This document shows positions 1 to 10,024 of a stretch of 64,000 bases of DNA, one piece after another. The position numbers were made by a program, and so were the translations under genes. Each line of letters begins with the position of its first letter. The first letter of the stretch is position 1. A model generated the notes under the pieces. That model saw only the letters and a list, made by a program, of their open reading frames with translations, made no database searches and had not been told where the DNA came from. This stretch comes from Byssothecium circinans (Eukaryota > Ascomycota > Dothideomycetes > Pleosporales > Massarinaceae): the NCBI GenBank assembly GCA_010015675.1, contig ML976978.1, positions 1,269,375-1,333,374 on the forward strand. Direction: 5' to 3'.

Positions 1-746
1 CTCCGCTAAGAAAATTCGCCCCATCACCAACAACTGCTCGCAGATGCCCACAATGCTCAAGGAACTTCACCAGCTTCTCCCCGTACCACGCATCATCTAA
101 GCGACAACTTCAGACGGCGAGCGTCTACCACCCGTCGAACCTACAACCCGAACTACCACCCCGAAATTTTGGAGTGCCCGACACTTCGATCGCGGGCGGT
201 GAACCTGAGGTTAACAACTCGATACCGCCACAGCCAGCGTCAGAGCAGCGAGCTACGGCTACTCAAAGAGAGCGCTCCAGCGTGAGCATACCAGAAGGCG
301 AGGCGCAGAAGAGTCAACCTACCCAGACCGGCAAACCTCTACGGCCGCGAAGATACAACTTTGGCCCTCGAAAAGCTCCAATAAAGCTTTCTCCATCTGC
401 TGTATCACATCTGAGACAGTTGCTGAACCAACCGGAACCTAAGCTCATAAGGATAGGCACCAAGGCGAAAGGCTGTTCTGGGTTGGCGTATCACTTGGAG
501 TATGTGGACAAGCCATCGACGCTGGATGAGCAGGTGGAGCAAGATGGTGTGAAGGTTTTGATCGACAACAAGGCGCTGCTGAACATCATTGGGAGCGAAA
601 TGCATTGGCTGGAGGATAAGCTCAACCAGCGGTTCGTTTTCAAGAACCCTAATATTAGTGAGTCTACCCGACCCTCAACCTGTAACAATACTAACGTGAC
701 CTTAGCTGAGCAATGCGGCTGTGGAGAGTCCTTTAGCGTTGGATAA
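1..746 (+). CDS. ISA1: Iron-sulfur cluster assembly protein, ISA1/IscA type (5' partial)
   Basis: A-type carrier that helps assemble [4Fe-4S] clusters in the mitochondrial matrix. The frame is open from base 3 with no in-frame ATG, so the start lies upstream of the window. The first ~60 codons are rich in Arg, Ser and Thr, as expected for a mitochondrial presequence. The HesB/IscA domain follows, with the first conserved Cys in GTKAKGCSGLAYHLEY and the C-terminal pair in EQCGCGESFSV, so all three cluster-ligand cysteines are present. A 48-bp intron (658-705, GTGAGT..CTAAC..TTAG) must be removed to bring NPNI next to TEQCGCGES; its length is a multiple of three and it has no in-frame stop, so an unspliced read looks like one ORF. 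It is convergent with the Dabb gene. The family call is firm; ISA1 rather than ISA2 is inferred from the domain pattern. Confidence 0.88.
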   Translation, partial: PLRKFAPSPTTARRCPQCSRNFTSFSPYHASSKRQLQTASVYHPSNLQPELPPRNFGVPDTSIAGGEPEVNNSIPPQPASEQRATATQRERSSVSIPEGEAQKSQPTQTGKPLRPRRYNFGPRKAPIKLSPSAVSHLRQLLNQPEPKLIRIGTKAKGCSGLAYHLEYVDKPSTLDEQVEQDGVKVLIDNKALLNIIGSEMHWLEDKLNQRFVFKNPNISESTRPSTCNNTNVTLAEQCGCGESFSVG

Positions 747-871
747 AATCCCTCATATTTGTATGATACACGAGCTTCACATTGTCTGGCGTAGTATACC
801 CGGCATTAGACCTCGGCATAGACGGATCATTAATCACAAATATCATTGCTAGCTTCCCTCTTTTACAGCTC

Positions 872-1331
872 TCAAAACACTCCCGGCTGAAAATCCGCCC
901 CCTTGAAGTCGGCGACGAATTCCTGTACGAATTTGGAAAATGCCCGATGCGCCGGATCTTCATTGGTATAATAGTCGAGGTCCTCCTGGTTGTCGAATTC
1001 CATACAAAGGCGTGAGTATAGGGCCCCTGCGACACTCAGACGAGTCGTTTTAGTTTAGGAGAAGTCTAGGTACTCACAGAAAATAGTTCAGGAAGGGCGT
1101 TCTTTCCACCTTTTAACCCCTTGACATAGGGCTCTTTGGAGGTTGGACGGACGCATTTCTCTGAAAGCGCGATCAGGGCCCGACAAATCTGCATTGATGT
1201 TAGGCACCGAATACCATACCATCGGGGATTTTCGTAGAATTGTACTACGAAACAGGCTGACATACCTCGTCCACTTGTGCTTTTGTTGTGGTTTCCTTCC
1301 AGGCGAACAGTACGATATGAGTGATAGCCAT
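872..1331 (-). CDS. Stress-responsive Dabb (A/B barrel) domain protein, with an apparent frameshift
   Basis: Small dimeric alpha/beta-barrel (Dabb) protein; family members are stress-related or small-molecule enzymes and the substrate here is unknown. Exon 1 is 1266-1331 (MAITHIVLFAWKETT..), exon 2 is 1078-1188 (ends KGGKNALPELFS) and exon 3 is 872-1026. Both introns have good donors (GTATGT, GTGAGT) and acceptors. With the canonical donor, exon 3 begins GPYTHAFV, the expected family motif. The rest of the domain (MEFDNQEDLDYY.., NEDPAHRAF.., ending ADFQPGVF) lies in the next frame, so one base seems to be missing near 1007. An alternative donor four bases downstream (GTACCT, from 1073) would restore an open frame but lose THAFV. 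It could be a pseudogene, a sequence error or a splice-rescued allele. Confidence 0.75.
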
Positions 1332-1671
1332 GATTGTGTTGTTAGTCGAGACTGAGAAAGTCGACAATTTATGTTTGAACAAACTCAGCACTTCAACCTT
1401 ATATATGTCAAGAATGTGGTGTTTTCTAATCCGGGACAGTTCGGATGTGAGGGCATGACCAATTAGACGCCAAGACTAATGCATAGGCGGAGCTGGCTCC
1501 TAAGGTTCAGAACTTCACACCACGGTCCAAGCCTGGAGTTTGTACGGAAGACACAATGGAATCGCACACGAACTACTTGAACCTTATTAACCATTCGACA
1601 CAACCCTGCAACACCTGACCGTCGTTCCCGGGCCTCACGTGGATCTCCGAGCTCCTCCGCTCACCACCACC
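1332..1671. other. Divergent intergenic region, Dabb / Dsc3
   Basis: Shared upstream region of two divergent genes. I see no further ORF or RNA gene in it. Confidence 0.5.
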
Positions 1672-2652
1672 ATGGCGACCACGGCCGAGCTTCCAGACCA
1701 GCTCATATACCTTATAATACGCTTCGCGAACTCCATCCCAGACCTCCCGCTGTCTATACCTTCACCGAGAACCACGACCACGCTCTCGCTGAAGCAGCTC
1801 ATCCGCTCGCATCTCCCCTCCAACAGTGCCCATGCGCGACTGCGTTTGATATACGCGGGAAAGGTGCTGGCAGATACATCGCCACTGGCTACATCGCTAC
1901 GATTACCTCCACCGCCGCCGCGAAGAAATGGAACATACAATGAGCATGGAACAGGCAGCAAGAGCAAGGGGAAGCAGCCCGTACGAGATGCCTCCCCAGC
2001 ACCAGATAGCTTGGATATACCCGCTGAGGCGAAGAAATACTACATACACTGCTCCCTTGGTGATGCGCTTTCAGTCGCAGAGCTAGCCTCCGAGACCACG
2101 CTCGCACGAACAACAGAAGAGTCGCTGAAGTCACAATACCAAGCCTCATCTTCCCAACGTCCCAGAAGTGCCACCACAACCAGCAGCAATGGCACAAAAC
2201 GGCGTACCTCAACTGGCACATCTACCAACGCAGTCCCCGAACCGCAGGGCTTCGACCGGCTTCTTTCCTCGGGGTTCACACCCCAAGAAGTAGCCTCGCT
2301 ACGCTCACACTTCCAAACGAACCTTTCCTACACGCATACGCCCGATACCATGCCCTCGGCCTCAGAAATGCGCGCTCTAGAGGACCGATGGCTGGATTCT
2401 ACAGCTACCGATCCCTCGCCTGCGTTGACGGGCGAGGGCGGAGGGGAAGCGGGTTGGGGCGCGGGGTTTGCGGTTGAGGAAGGCGGATTGGATGATATGC
2501 TTTGGGGCTATCTGACGGGATTCTTTTGGCCGCTTGGCGCGCTGGTTTGGGGGTTCAGGGAGGAGGGCGTTTGGCCTAGACGCAGGCAGTTGGCGGTTGT
2601 TATGGGGGTGGTGCTTAATGCCGCTTTCGGGTTTATGCGGTGGAGTCAGTAG
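1672..2652 (+). CDS. dsc3: DSC E3 ubiquitin ligase complex subunit 3 (DUF2407, ubiquitin-like)
   Basis: Membrane subunit of the Golgi/ER Dsc ubiquitin-ligase complex, which in fungi handles SREBP cleavage and degradation of orphan membrane proteins. It is one exon of 326 aa. The ATG at 1672 has a strong context (CACCATGGCG) and is preferred over the GTG 33 bases upstream. Residues ~10-70 form a ubiquitin-like fold (LIYLIIRFANSIPDLPLSI, then LRLIYAGKVL). A low-complexity linker and a second conserved block (IHCSLGD..) follow, then the conserved helix QGFDRLLSSGFTPQEVASL. Two hydrophobic C-terminal segments (about residues 272-292 and 307-324) are the expected membrane anchors. Length and order match the fungal DUF2407 family. 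Confidence 0.88.
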   Translation: MATTAELPDQLIYLIIRFANSIPDLPLSIPSPRTTTTLSLKQLIRSHLPSNSAHARLRLIYAGKVLADTSPLATSLRLPPPPPRRNGTYNEHGTGSKSKGKQPVRDASPAPDSLDIPAEAKKYYIHCSLGDALSVAELASETTLARTTEESLKSQYQASSSQRPRSATTTSSNGTKRRTSTGTSTNAVPEPQGFDRLLSSGFTPQEVASLRSHFQTNLSYTHTPDTMPSASEMRALEDRWLDSTATDPSPALTGEGGGEAGWGAGFAVEEGGLDDMLWGYLTGFFWPLGALVWGFREEGVWPRRRQLAVVMGVVLNAAFGFMRWSQ

Positions 2653-3577
2653 GGGCAGGCGTGTATATGTTTTTGGTTCGAGATACCATGGGTTGGATGG
2701 GAACAGCGTAGTGTACAGTTGTGGTGCGGTACATTCATATATTGATGTACATTTGTATGATGCCATTTTCCTATGCAGTCGATTATGAAGGGAGACTGTT
2801 TCTGAGACCTAATTATTGGTCCAACTTCGCAAAGAATTCGACTTCGTTGATTTTCCTTAAACTTCCATGTACGGCCCATCTTGATTGTTCACATGCCCAA
2901 GTCACGCCCTCCAACTGTCCAGGCCATATGTGCATGGAGCCGTCAAACGCATCGCCACGCCGCCAACCGACGGAAAACCCATCTCACTACTCGTCACCCT
3001 ACAGAAACTTATAGAAGCGCGAGCGCGTACGTCATGCAGCCATTCGTACTTCACAGGGCGCGCGCGCCAGGAAAAAAATCCCTTCAGGTGTCATACTCTC
3101 AAATGCGCAATGACTCTCGTTGTGCATTGCGGTAGGATTATAAATGCGGGTCGTATTTTGTTTGCGAAGTGGCCAATCAGAATCCGTACTCGCCGCCTCG
3201 CGAGTTCCGTCGACCCCTCTGATTGGCGAGTTTGAGGACAGCTTACAAAGGGGAGGATTTGGTAAGCTTGGGTTGACGTGATGTGGGTTACATGTTATGG
3301 GGAAGGGCGTGGTGTCATAGTTTCATGGCGTAGGGTGAGTGAGGGACAGGGAAGTGTATAAAAGGGGCCGTTGGGGTGGGGAAGGATATTGTCAAACAAC
3401 AACAATTCATCAACGGCGAAGTAAAGCAAAGCATCAATTGCAAAGACATCAACTTCATTCATCAATCTCCAAAACACCGCTAGAACCGTCCCATCAATCG
3501 ACGAACATCACCACCCGATTACAACAACCTCATCATCTCACCAAAACCAACCTCAACCACTTACCATTCAAACCAAA
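2653..3577. promoter_or_regulatory. Upstream region of the HH/YY repeat gene, with TATA, CCAAT and STRE-like sites
   Basis: No gene seen. A TATA box (TATAAAAG, 3357-3364) lies ~215 bp before the ATG at 3578 and is followed by an A/C-rich leader. Further upstream, CCAATCAG (3173-3180) and its inverted copy CTGATTGG (3219-3226) form a pair of HAP-type sites, and another TATAAA lies at 3139-3144. CCCCT/AGGGG motifs, the core of stress-response elements, occur near 3214, 3250 and 3363. Stress or respiratory regulation is inference. Confidence 0.5.
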
Positions 3578-4078
3578 ATGACCCAATCCCACTCTCAATC
3601 CGCCCTCACAAACCTCATCACCCGCGCAAAGGCCCACCACGAAGCCCTCAACGACGCCTACGCTACCTACTACTCCGGCGGCGTCTCCCCCACAACCTCA
3701 CCCCGCGTATCCATGGCTTCAGCTCGCCAGCCCTCGACGACCTCAACATCATCCAGCTCTTCCACATCTAGCCTAAGCAAGGCCTGGAAGTCGGTCAAAA
3801 AACACGCCAAAGAGCACCACGAGGGCGTGGATGCTGCATATGCTGCATACTACGGCCTGGGGAGCCGTGCTGGAGAGAGCCAGGCTTATGAGGCTAGGAG
3901 TTCGGTGGATAGTGCTACGCCGAGGTCGAGTGTCGAGAAGGGAAGAGTGGCTGTAGAGAAAAGGGAGAGCGGGGTTAGGAGGGCTGCGGAGGCGTTGAAG
4001 AGGAGGGCTAGGGAGCATCATAGGGGTGTGAATGCGGCTTATTCTTCCTACTATGGGGTTGGTGTTAGTACCGCCTAG
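3578..4078 (+). CDS. Small protein with three HHxxxNxAYxxYY repeats
   Basis: Not a family I recognise. This one-exon gene encodes 166 aa, polar and without a signal peptide or membrane segment. It has three copies of one motif about 60-70 residues apart: AKAHHEALNDAYATYYSGG near the N terminus, AKEHHEGVDAAYAAYYGLG in the middle and AREHHRGVNAAYSSYYGVG at the C terminus. The consensus is A-[KR]-x-H-H-x-[AG]-[LV]-[ND]-x-A-Y-[AS]-x-Y-Y, each preceded by a basic stretch, and each would form an amphipathic helix. The linkers are Ser/Thr-rich, then charged. A strong TATA promoter with STRE-like sites suggests high or inducible expression. The paired His and Tyr could bind metal, ligand or a partner, but nothing shows which. 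Confidence 0.8.
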   Translation: MTQSHSQSALTNLITRAKAHHEALNDAYATYYSGGVSPTTSPRVSMASARQPSTTSTSSSSSTSSLSKAWKSVKKHAKEHHEGVDAAYAAYYGLGSRAGESQAYEARSSVDSATPRSSVEKGRVAVEKRESGVRRAAEALKRRAREHHRGVNAAYSSYYGVGVSTA

Positions 4079-4571
4079 GAGGGGAGAGAGGCGATGGTAT
4101 GAGGAATAAGCGCGGAAGGTTTTTCTTTTGTTTGGGATCTTTTGGAGTTTGTATTTGTGAGCGAGGGGTTGGTTGGTAATTTGCAGACGGTTCAGACAAC
4201 GATTCCCTGGTGAATGGAATATCTTCCCATATTTTACTATTGTGCATTTGACGCTGGCGAATCGGTCAGGTTGATGATTGCGCTGCTCATGATCGACAAA
4301 GTCTACACAATTAGAATGAGCTTCAGCCGTATCAAACATGCCTCCAGGCTGGTGAAATATAGTGATGCTGGACATCTAGGTAATCTCTCTGCGATGCCCA
4401 GAGCTCTTGCTTCGTCCCAGACGCCTCCTCTTAATGTGTGATATTGCCTGAAGCTCACGGTCTTGTTGATAGGTCTAGCTCTATCGCAATATTTGTGTAT
4501 GGTAATCTTGGAGTTGGTGCGGTATCCGTGTAATGTCGGGTCTCGTCGTCGTCGTCGCTAACGCTCGAACC
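4079..4571. other. Convergent 3' region
   Basis: 3' flanks of the HH/YY gene and RRG9. I see no gene here. Confidence 0.4.
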
Positions 4572-5432
4572 TCATATCCCCAAGCGTTCCGACAGCGGCA
4601 TGTTATCCCATCGCTGTTGTCCTTGATGAGCCTTTCCATCCACTATTGGTATAAGGACCTCCACATCAAGGTGAGGATCGCTGAAGCTGTCGCTAACCGG
4701 GACGGAATTCCTCGATCCTGTTTTCCACCTCGGCTTCTCTCCCTTCTGAGCTCTTCCTACGCCCATTTCCCTCCATTTCTTCGGCGGCTTGATACCCAGC
4801 TCGACCAGATTTGACCAGATCTTTTCTCCACGTTTGTCCCACCGGCGCATTCTGTCCTCTTGCTCCTCGTCCGAGGGCCGCCACTTGCTCTTCAGTATGC
4901 GGCGTATAGCTTCCGAAGAAACCTTGAAATGGTCTGCAAGCACTTGTGTGGTGAACCTCTCCGGTTGCGTCTGGTGTAAATGCCGTATGCCTTCCATTGT
5001 GTCTGGGGATAACTTTTTGCGCGGGTTCCAACTTTCTCCAGCAAGCTTCTCCTTCATCGCTTCCTTGTATATTAGCCAGTGCGGCTTTTCCTTCTCCGGT
5101 CCTTCTCCTTCAAGCGAGCTGAGGGCATCGTTGGTTCTGAACGGCTTCGGTGCCGCTGTGGGAGTTCGTTGTCGACGTATCGAGGCATCCTGCGCGTATC
5201 TTACGCTTCTTTCTGTACCATCTCTAGGTCTATCCCGCCATGATCTTCTGTCCTGTCTGTCACTGCCGATGGCGAGAGACCTTTGCCGCAAAGACGGGTT
5301 GTTGGAGACGCTGAAGGATCGAGATGGTTGTAACGTAGTAAATAATTTTAAGTGAGATGAGATAACATTTCCGGTATAAGTGAACGAGTGGACAAGGGGA
5401 TTGAACGTCCGGGAACAGGCGTGGTAAGTCAT
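4572..5432 (-). CDS. RRG9: Required for respiratory growth protein 9, mitochondrial (neugrin family)
   Basis: Mitochondrial protein needed for respiratory growth and mitochondrial genome maintenance in yeast; its vertebrate relative neugrin acts in mitochondrial ribosome assembly. It is one exon of 286 aa. I chose the ATG at 5432 because the sequence after it (MTYHACSRTFNPLVHSF..) gives a basic, hydroxylated presequence, but an in-frame ATG at 5522 adds 30 aa. The diagnostic block is residues ~130-200: WLIYKEAMKEKL, then ESWNPRKKLSPDTMEGIR and the helix FTTQVLADHFKVSSEAIRRI, which resembles a helix-turn-helix, followed by LKSKWRPSDEEQ. The C terminus is basic and low-complexity. Family call is firm. 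Confidence 0.88.
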   Translation of the reverse strand: MTYHACSRTFNPLVHSFTYTGNVISSHLKLFTTLQPSRSFSVSNNPSLRQRSLAIGSDRQDRRSWRDRPRDGTERSVRYAQDASIRRQRTPTAAPKPFRTNDALSSLEGEGPEKEKPHWLIYKEAMKEKLAGESWNPRKKLSPDTMEGIRHLHQTQPERFTTQVLADHFKVSSEAIRRILKSKWRPSDEEQEDRMRRWDKRGEKIWSNLVELGIKPPKKWREMGVGRAQKGEKPRWKTGSRNSVPVSDSFSDPHLDVEVLIPIVDGKAHQGQQRWDNMPLSERLGI

Positions 5433-5532
5433 TGTGATGGGAAAGATATCAGGAGAACTATCTTGACGATCATCCTCAAAACTTTGGACTTTCTCGCACG
5501 GCCCAGCTCTGCGCCAAGCCAATCAGGCGTCA

Positions 5533-5777
5533 TTACCGCCGCCACACCTCGAATACCTTCACGAGCACCTCAACTCGGTCGGAAAGCAGGCTCTACAGAA
5601 ACTGTCTCCTAAAATATGCAAAAGAGATCATATGCTCACCGCTCTATCTCGGAGAGGAACATAGCCGACCCCCGCCCGGCCTAGCGCCTCGGTAATATCT
5701 GAAGGTGTGAGAGCTTCATCGTGCATTACGTTTAGATCCACTGTCTTTACCTTGAACAACCCCTCTTCTGTTGACAT
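5533..5777 (-). CDS. Tiny hypothetical protein (65 aa), head-to-head with the mpaB-like gene
   Basis: Not recognised. Exon 1 (5640-5777) encodes 46 codons starting MSTEEGLFKVKTVDLNV and ending GVGYVPLRDRA at a GTGAGC donor. A 47-bp intron (5593-5639, acceptor TCTGTAG) leads to a 20-codon exon (5533-5592) that starts SLLSDRVEVLVKVFEVW and ends in TAA. Composition, codon use and intron size fit a real gene, and the codons before and after the intron read as continuous helix-forming sequence. An alternative acceptor 16 bases earlier gives a 58-aa product. Its ATG is only 37 bp from the ATG of the divergent gene at 5815, so their leaders or promoters must overlap. Expression is unproven. Confidence 0.5.
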
Positions 5778-5814
5778 ACATTCTTTGGTTTTGTGTAACA
5801 GAAATCTTCAAGTC

Positions 5815-7381
5815 ATGCCTTTCCCTAATTCATTTCGGCGGAGCACAGAGAACACCAAGCAGTGAGTTTTCTCAAGTACCCTTGAGACGATTCTTACTGA
5901 TTAATCAAGTTGTTGGGGATATTCATTTGAATGGACAGATGACCACCTTACGAGCGAGCAGACAGAGCCTCTGAAACATTCGTACGACGTTCTGGGTGAA
6001 GAATGCCTAGGTATCTTGAACACAATCTCGCCACCGCACAAAGGAGCTTTGCCACCCAACGAAACTCAGCAGCAACAGCCGTCAGATGAAGAGAAGAAGG
6101 AATCAACAGAAACAGAAGGGGAGAAGAAAGAAGAACTTCCACTTCCTCAGCGAGACCTTTTTGCTTTGTTGAAAGAGCATCATGAATCACACCCCAAGCT
6201 TCACCAACTGTGGGAAGAAGTCAACTATGTCCCAGAATGGGTAGACTGGGTACAGATAGAGAGAGGACAGGACGTCTTCTACCGATACGGAGGCCCTGCC
6301 TTGACTGGACTTACATATCAGTCGCTGCTTGGAGGCATGGGGGCGGCCCGCGTCGTTGAGACACTGGCGAGAACAGGAGGCTTTTCTACGAAGGTAGCGA
6401 GAAGGAGACTCTTCGAGACGACGCAACACATTCTTCAGTGCACCAAGTCACTAGACTCCATCAAGCCTGGTGGCGCCGGTCATGTCTCGTCCGTGAGAGT
6501 ACGCTTGCTACACGCCGCCGTCCGTCAGCGCATCATGAAGCTCGCAAACCAACGACCAAGCTACTTTAATCTCGAAGAATGGGGTGTACCTGTTAACGAC
6601 ATTGACCAGATAGGCACCCTCAGCACGTTCTCCGCGACTCTTATCTGGATTAGCTTCCCTCGGCAAGGCATATATTTACGGGAACAAGAGAAGGAAGACT
6701 ATGTTGCCCTATGGCGATACATTGGCTACATTCTTGGGACACCTACCGAGCACTTCGCAACGATAGCGAAAGCCAAGGCCATCATGGAATCACTTCTTTA
6801 CAACGAAGTGAACCCATCGGAAATGTCGAGGGTACTAGCTAATAACATTATTCACTCTCTTGAAGGCCAGCCCCCCACGTTTGTCTCGCCTGATATGCTG
6901 GTAGCGAGTGCTCGCTGGCTTAACGGCAACGACCTCGGCGACCAACTCGGTCTGCCTCGCGTTTCCTGGTATTACTGGTCCCTCATGGCTGGTCAATGCG
7001 TATGTATCTCCATCTTAGACTACTCGGATATCTACTGACTTCGTGCTCGATGTTTAGATCTTCTTCATGGGTCTCTGCTACTTCTATCGCGCGTTACCAT
7101 GGTTAGACGCAGGGCACATCGCACGTCTCAAACGTATATTTTACGCCGTAATTGTAGAAGCCAAGTACGGTCTCGCAGGCGTGGAGACGTCATTTGACTT
7201 TAAATATGTCCCCGAGTACGAGACAGTGACAGAGATGGGAGCGCCGCGAGACATCAAGTTACGCAGCAACAGCGTAGAGATGCGCAATCTGAGGGCTTTA
7301 GGGATATTTGCAGGTGTGTTGGGATTGGGAGCATGGGTGTCGTACAAGGCTACTACGAGTATACTGGCGAAGATTTGGTGA
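5815..7381 (+). CDS. ER-bound oxygenase mpaB / rubber-oxygenase-like protein (DUF2236)
   Basis: Putative haem-dependent oxygenase of the mpaB/latex-clearing-protein superfamily; the substrate is unknown. There are three exons: 5815-5861, 5910-6999 and 7058-7381, with introns of 48 bp (GTGAGT..CAAG) and 58 bp (GTATGT..TTTAG). The 486-aa product starts MPFPNSFRR, and exon 2 opens with CWGYSFEWTDDHLTSEQTEP, the conserved N-terminal block. Further family blocks are DWVQIERGQDVFYRYGGPAL, TGGFSTKVARRRLFETTQ, the SATLIWISFPRQGI helix, and AYxxLWRYIGYILG in the form EDYVALWRYIGYILG. The C terminus has a hydrophobic segment (ALGIFAGVLGLGAWVSY) that could anchor it in the ER. It is not linked to other secondary-metabolism genes here, so a polyketide role as in the mycophenolate pathway is not implied. 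Confidence 0.85.
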
Positions 7382-7677
7382 GGTGAGAGGCAGTCCTTCT
7401 GATACCGCCCGTGCGTGGTCGAAGCCTGGCTTGGCATGCCTTCACCTACTAGCCCCAATTCATCGTTCACGACGGTTTGAGTTTTATTCAGACTTGCTAT
7501 TGTCTGCTCTCACCGTCACCTCATCTGTTCGCTTATTGTAGCACGCAAACTCTTCAATCCTTTACTCTCTCCGCTCTCTCTCTCTCTCTTCAACTTCTCA
7601 AACTTTCAAACGTCTTTTTTTATTCCAATTACTTCAATTCTCACTTGACAAACGACGCATTGCTAGCAGCCAAGATT

Positions 7678-9835
7678 ATGGACACCAGCTCCAACGTCCT
7701 CCTCAGCCGGCCTGATGGAGTATGGGGCCGTCTTAAATTCCGCACCACCAACTTCACCACGTACACCGGCCCTCAGTCCTACGACGCAGCAGCGCATATT
7801 ACCAGGCAAAGCCGACATCATCGGCCACCGTCGCTCGATCTTGACTTCTCCAACTACTGGACTTTTCTCTACCGGAGCGGGACTGACGACTCTCAGACGC
7901 TGGCCGCAGAGTCGCCTGGGAACCCTCTCGAGTCGTCCTCCAAGTTATCTTACAATACGGCTATAGAGTTTCAACAACACAACGTTGTGGGCTCTGAGCG
8001 ATTGTTTACCGACTCGCACACTCTAGCCGCGGAGTCTCCACAGACCATGGACCCGAAGTCCCAGCTATCTCCTAACGACTCCATCGTCAACTCCAAGGAG
8101 GTCAAAGAGACGTGCTTCTTCTGGTATCATGGCCAGTGCCGACGAGGCCAGCAACAATGCCGTCATGAGCATGAATTCCGAATCAATTGGTGAGGCTACT
8201 GTAGGAACTCCATTTGGGACATACACTGACCTCGGACTTCAGGCCCATCAACCCACCGCCTGGATACGTTCATTGGCAGCCTTGCAATCTCCCGATGTGT
8301 CCTTTTCGAAAAGATCTGGTTGAGTGCAAGGAGCAGATTGAGCGCGAGAAAGCCATGCCTCAGGTCAACCGGGTGATGCCAAGCGCGCTGGATCTTGCTG
8401 GCAGTTCCAAGGAACATGCAATTGAGATCCCTTCATCTTCCGAGACTGAGGATTCGGACAGTGGTAAATCACTCCCAATCCGACTCTGGCCGCCGTCTCT
8501 TGGTGCATTGCTGACATCGTACCGCAACCATAGATACGAACAGCGACAGCCCCAACGACTCTGACGACGAGTCCGATTCCAGCAGAGGAGGTGGTCGTGC
8601 TTCAAGCCCTCTCACATGCTCGTCCCCTCACAACAGCGACGGTGATGCTGATGATGAGCCGCAAACTCTGTCCATTAGCCACGCAAACACGCTTCCCGGC
8701 AACAAACGCAAGGCGGTCAACGACCAAGACTGCTCCAGCCACAACAGCAAGCGGCCCAGTCTCTATTCGCTCAAAAACGCGTCGCTCACTGAGCCAGTGT
8801 ACGAGCTGCCTCGGGGACTGTCGCCGAGCTTCCGCACTTCTCCTTCACCTCGTCACCCCGCTTCTCCTCTTGAGTCGCCCCTCACGCCGCGATCCATTGA
8901 CGGAGTGCCGCTCATCTGCTTCTACTGGTTTCACAAAGGCTATTGCCAGCCTAAGCGCGGACGCAACGGTATCCCAGGTCGCTGTTCCTTTCTGCACACA
9001 TTGAAAGTGAAACCTCAGCGCGTGAGTCTGCCACCCAGCGTCATCGACCACAATACCGACTGTCCGTACGCCTTGTGTCCTGTACGTCTGGAAGCGCGAG
9101 GCAGGATCGACCCTTCGTTGCACGTGGCTGGAGCGGGACCAAATCCAGAGCCAGAGAGCGAGATGCCACGCGCTCCCAAGATGCCTGCTGCCATGCAGGC
9201 GATCCACGGTCGACGCAACCGGCGCGGTAAACGTGGCCATGACTCGAAGTCAAGGGCACACAAGTACCCGCAGCAGATGTCGACTGACGAGAGGTGCAAG
9301 CAATTCTACGATCAGCAGGGTAAGCGCGCCCTCCATCGACCGGGTAAGAAGGATGAGGCCCATCGTAGTGGGGCCGGGCAAGGCTCTCGAACTTCGCGAA
9401 GTGGCAAGGGAAAGCAGCTTATGGAGCGAAAGTTCGTGCAGGAGACGGAGGACAAGGTGAAGCAGGAGCAAGAGGAAGTGGAGGATGGTGAGGAAGCTTC
9501 ATGGTTCTTGACTGGCTTCCCGGACTTTGCTCCGTCGCCGAAGATCAAGAAAGAGGTCAAGGAGCAAGGTCAGCAGGAGCTCGGTGAGAACGTTCAGCAA
9601 GAGCTCGATATCCAGCAGGAGATCCAGCAAGAGGTCCAGCAGGAGGTCGAGATGGAGAATGTTCCCGCCAAGAAGTTCGTCCCCAAGCCCGGTGTGTTGG
9701 TTGACTATGACTTGCCCGAAGGAGAGAACCGCGCTGAATGGGTAAGTTCTCATTTTCACTGTCACTTTATGTAACCAAGCTAACGATCACCAGGACACTG
9801 ACTTCCTCCGCCGCGCCTTCGGCGAGATCGAGTAG
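7678..9835 (+). CDS. CCCH zinc-finger-like protein with Gln-rich coiled coil
   Basis: Probable RNA-binding protein. Four exons: 7678-8189, 8243-8463, 8534-9741 and 9794-9835, with introns of 53, 70 and 52 bp; every junction keeps frame. The first finger spans exon 1 (CFFWYHGQCRRGQQQCRHEH, a C-x7-C-x6-C-x3-H pattern) and runs across the splice into WPINPPPGYVHW and CNLPMCPF. The second, in exon 3, is C-x8-C-x12-C-x3-H, starting CFYWFHKGYC and ending CSFLH. Between them lies an acidic Ser/Asp-rich segment and a phosphorylatable SP-rich stretch. Near the C terminus a QQE/QQEI/QQEV repeat forms a coiled coil, and the protein ends WDTDFLRRAFGEIE. Finger spacing departs from the classical C-x8-C-x5-C-x3-H. 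Exact role unknown. Confidence 0.75.
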
Positions 9836-10024
9836 TCGAACAAGCAATTCAGAGCAGGACATGTGCATGAGAGAAAACGGGGTATATTGAAAGGAGAACG
9901 ATATGCGAAACGAATCTCTGGTCTCAGGCTTCTGGGGCCACTACCACAAGAGTGTTCCTTCAGGCGTAGAATACCCACTGAACGGTTTCTGAAACCCGTT
10001 TGATAGTAGTCCTTCGGTGCTTAC

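Noticed and set aside
2670..2695. GGTTCGA, resembling a tRNA B box
   Set aside because: No matching A box or cloverleaf arms around it. No tRNA or rRNA gene was found in the window.
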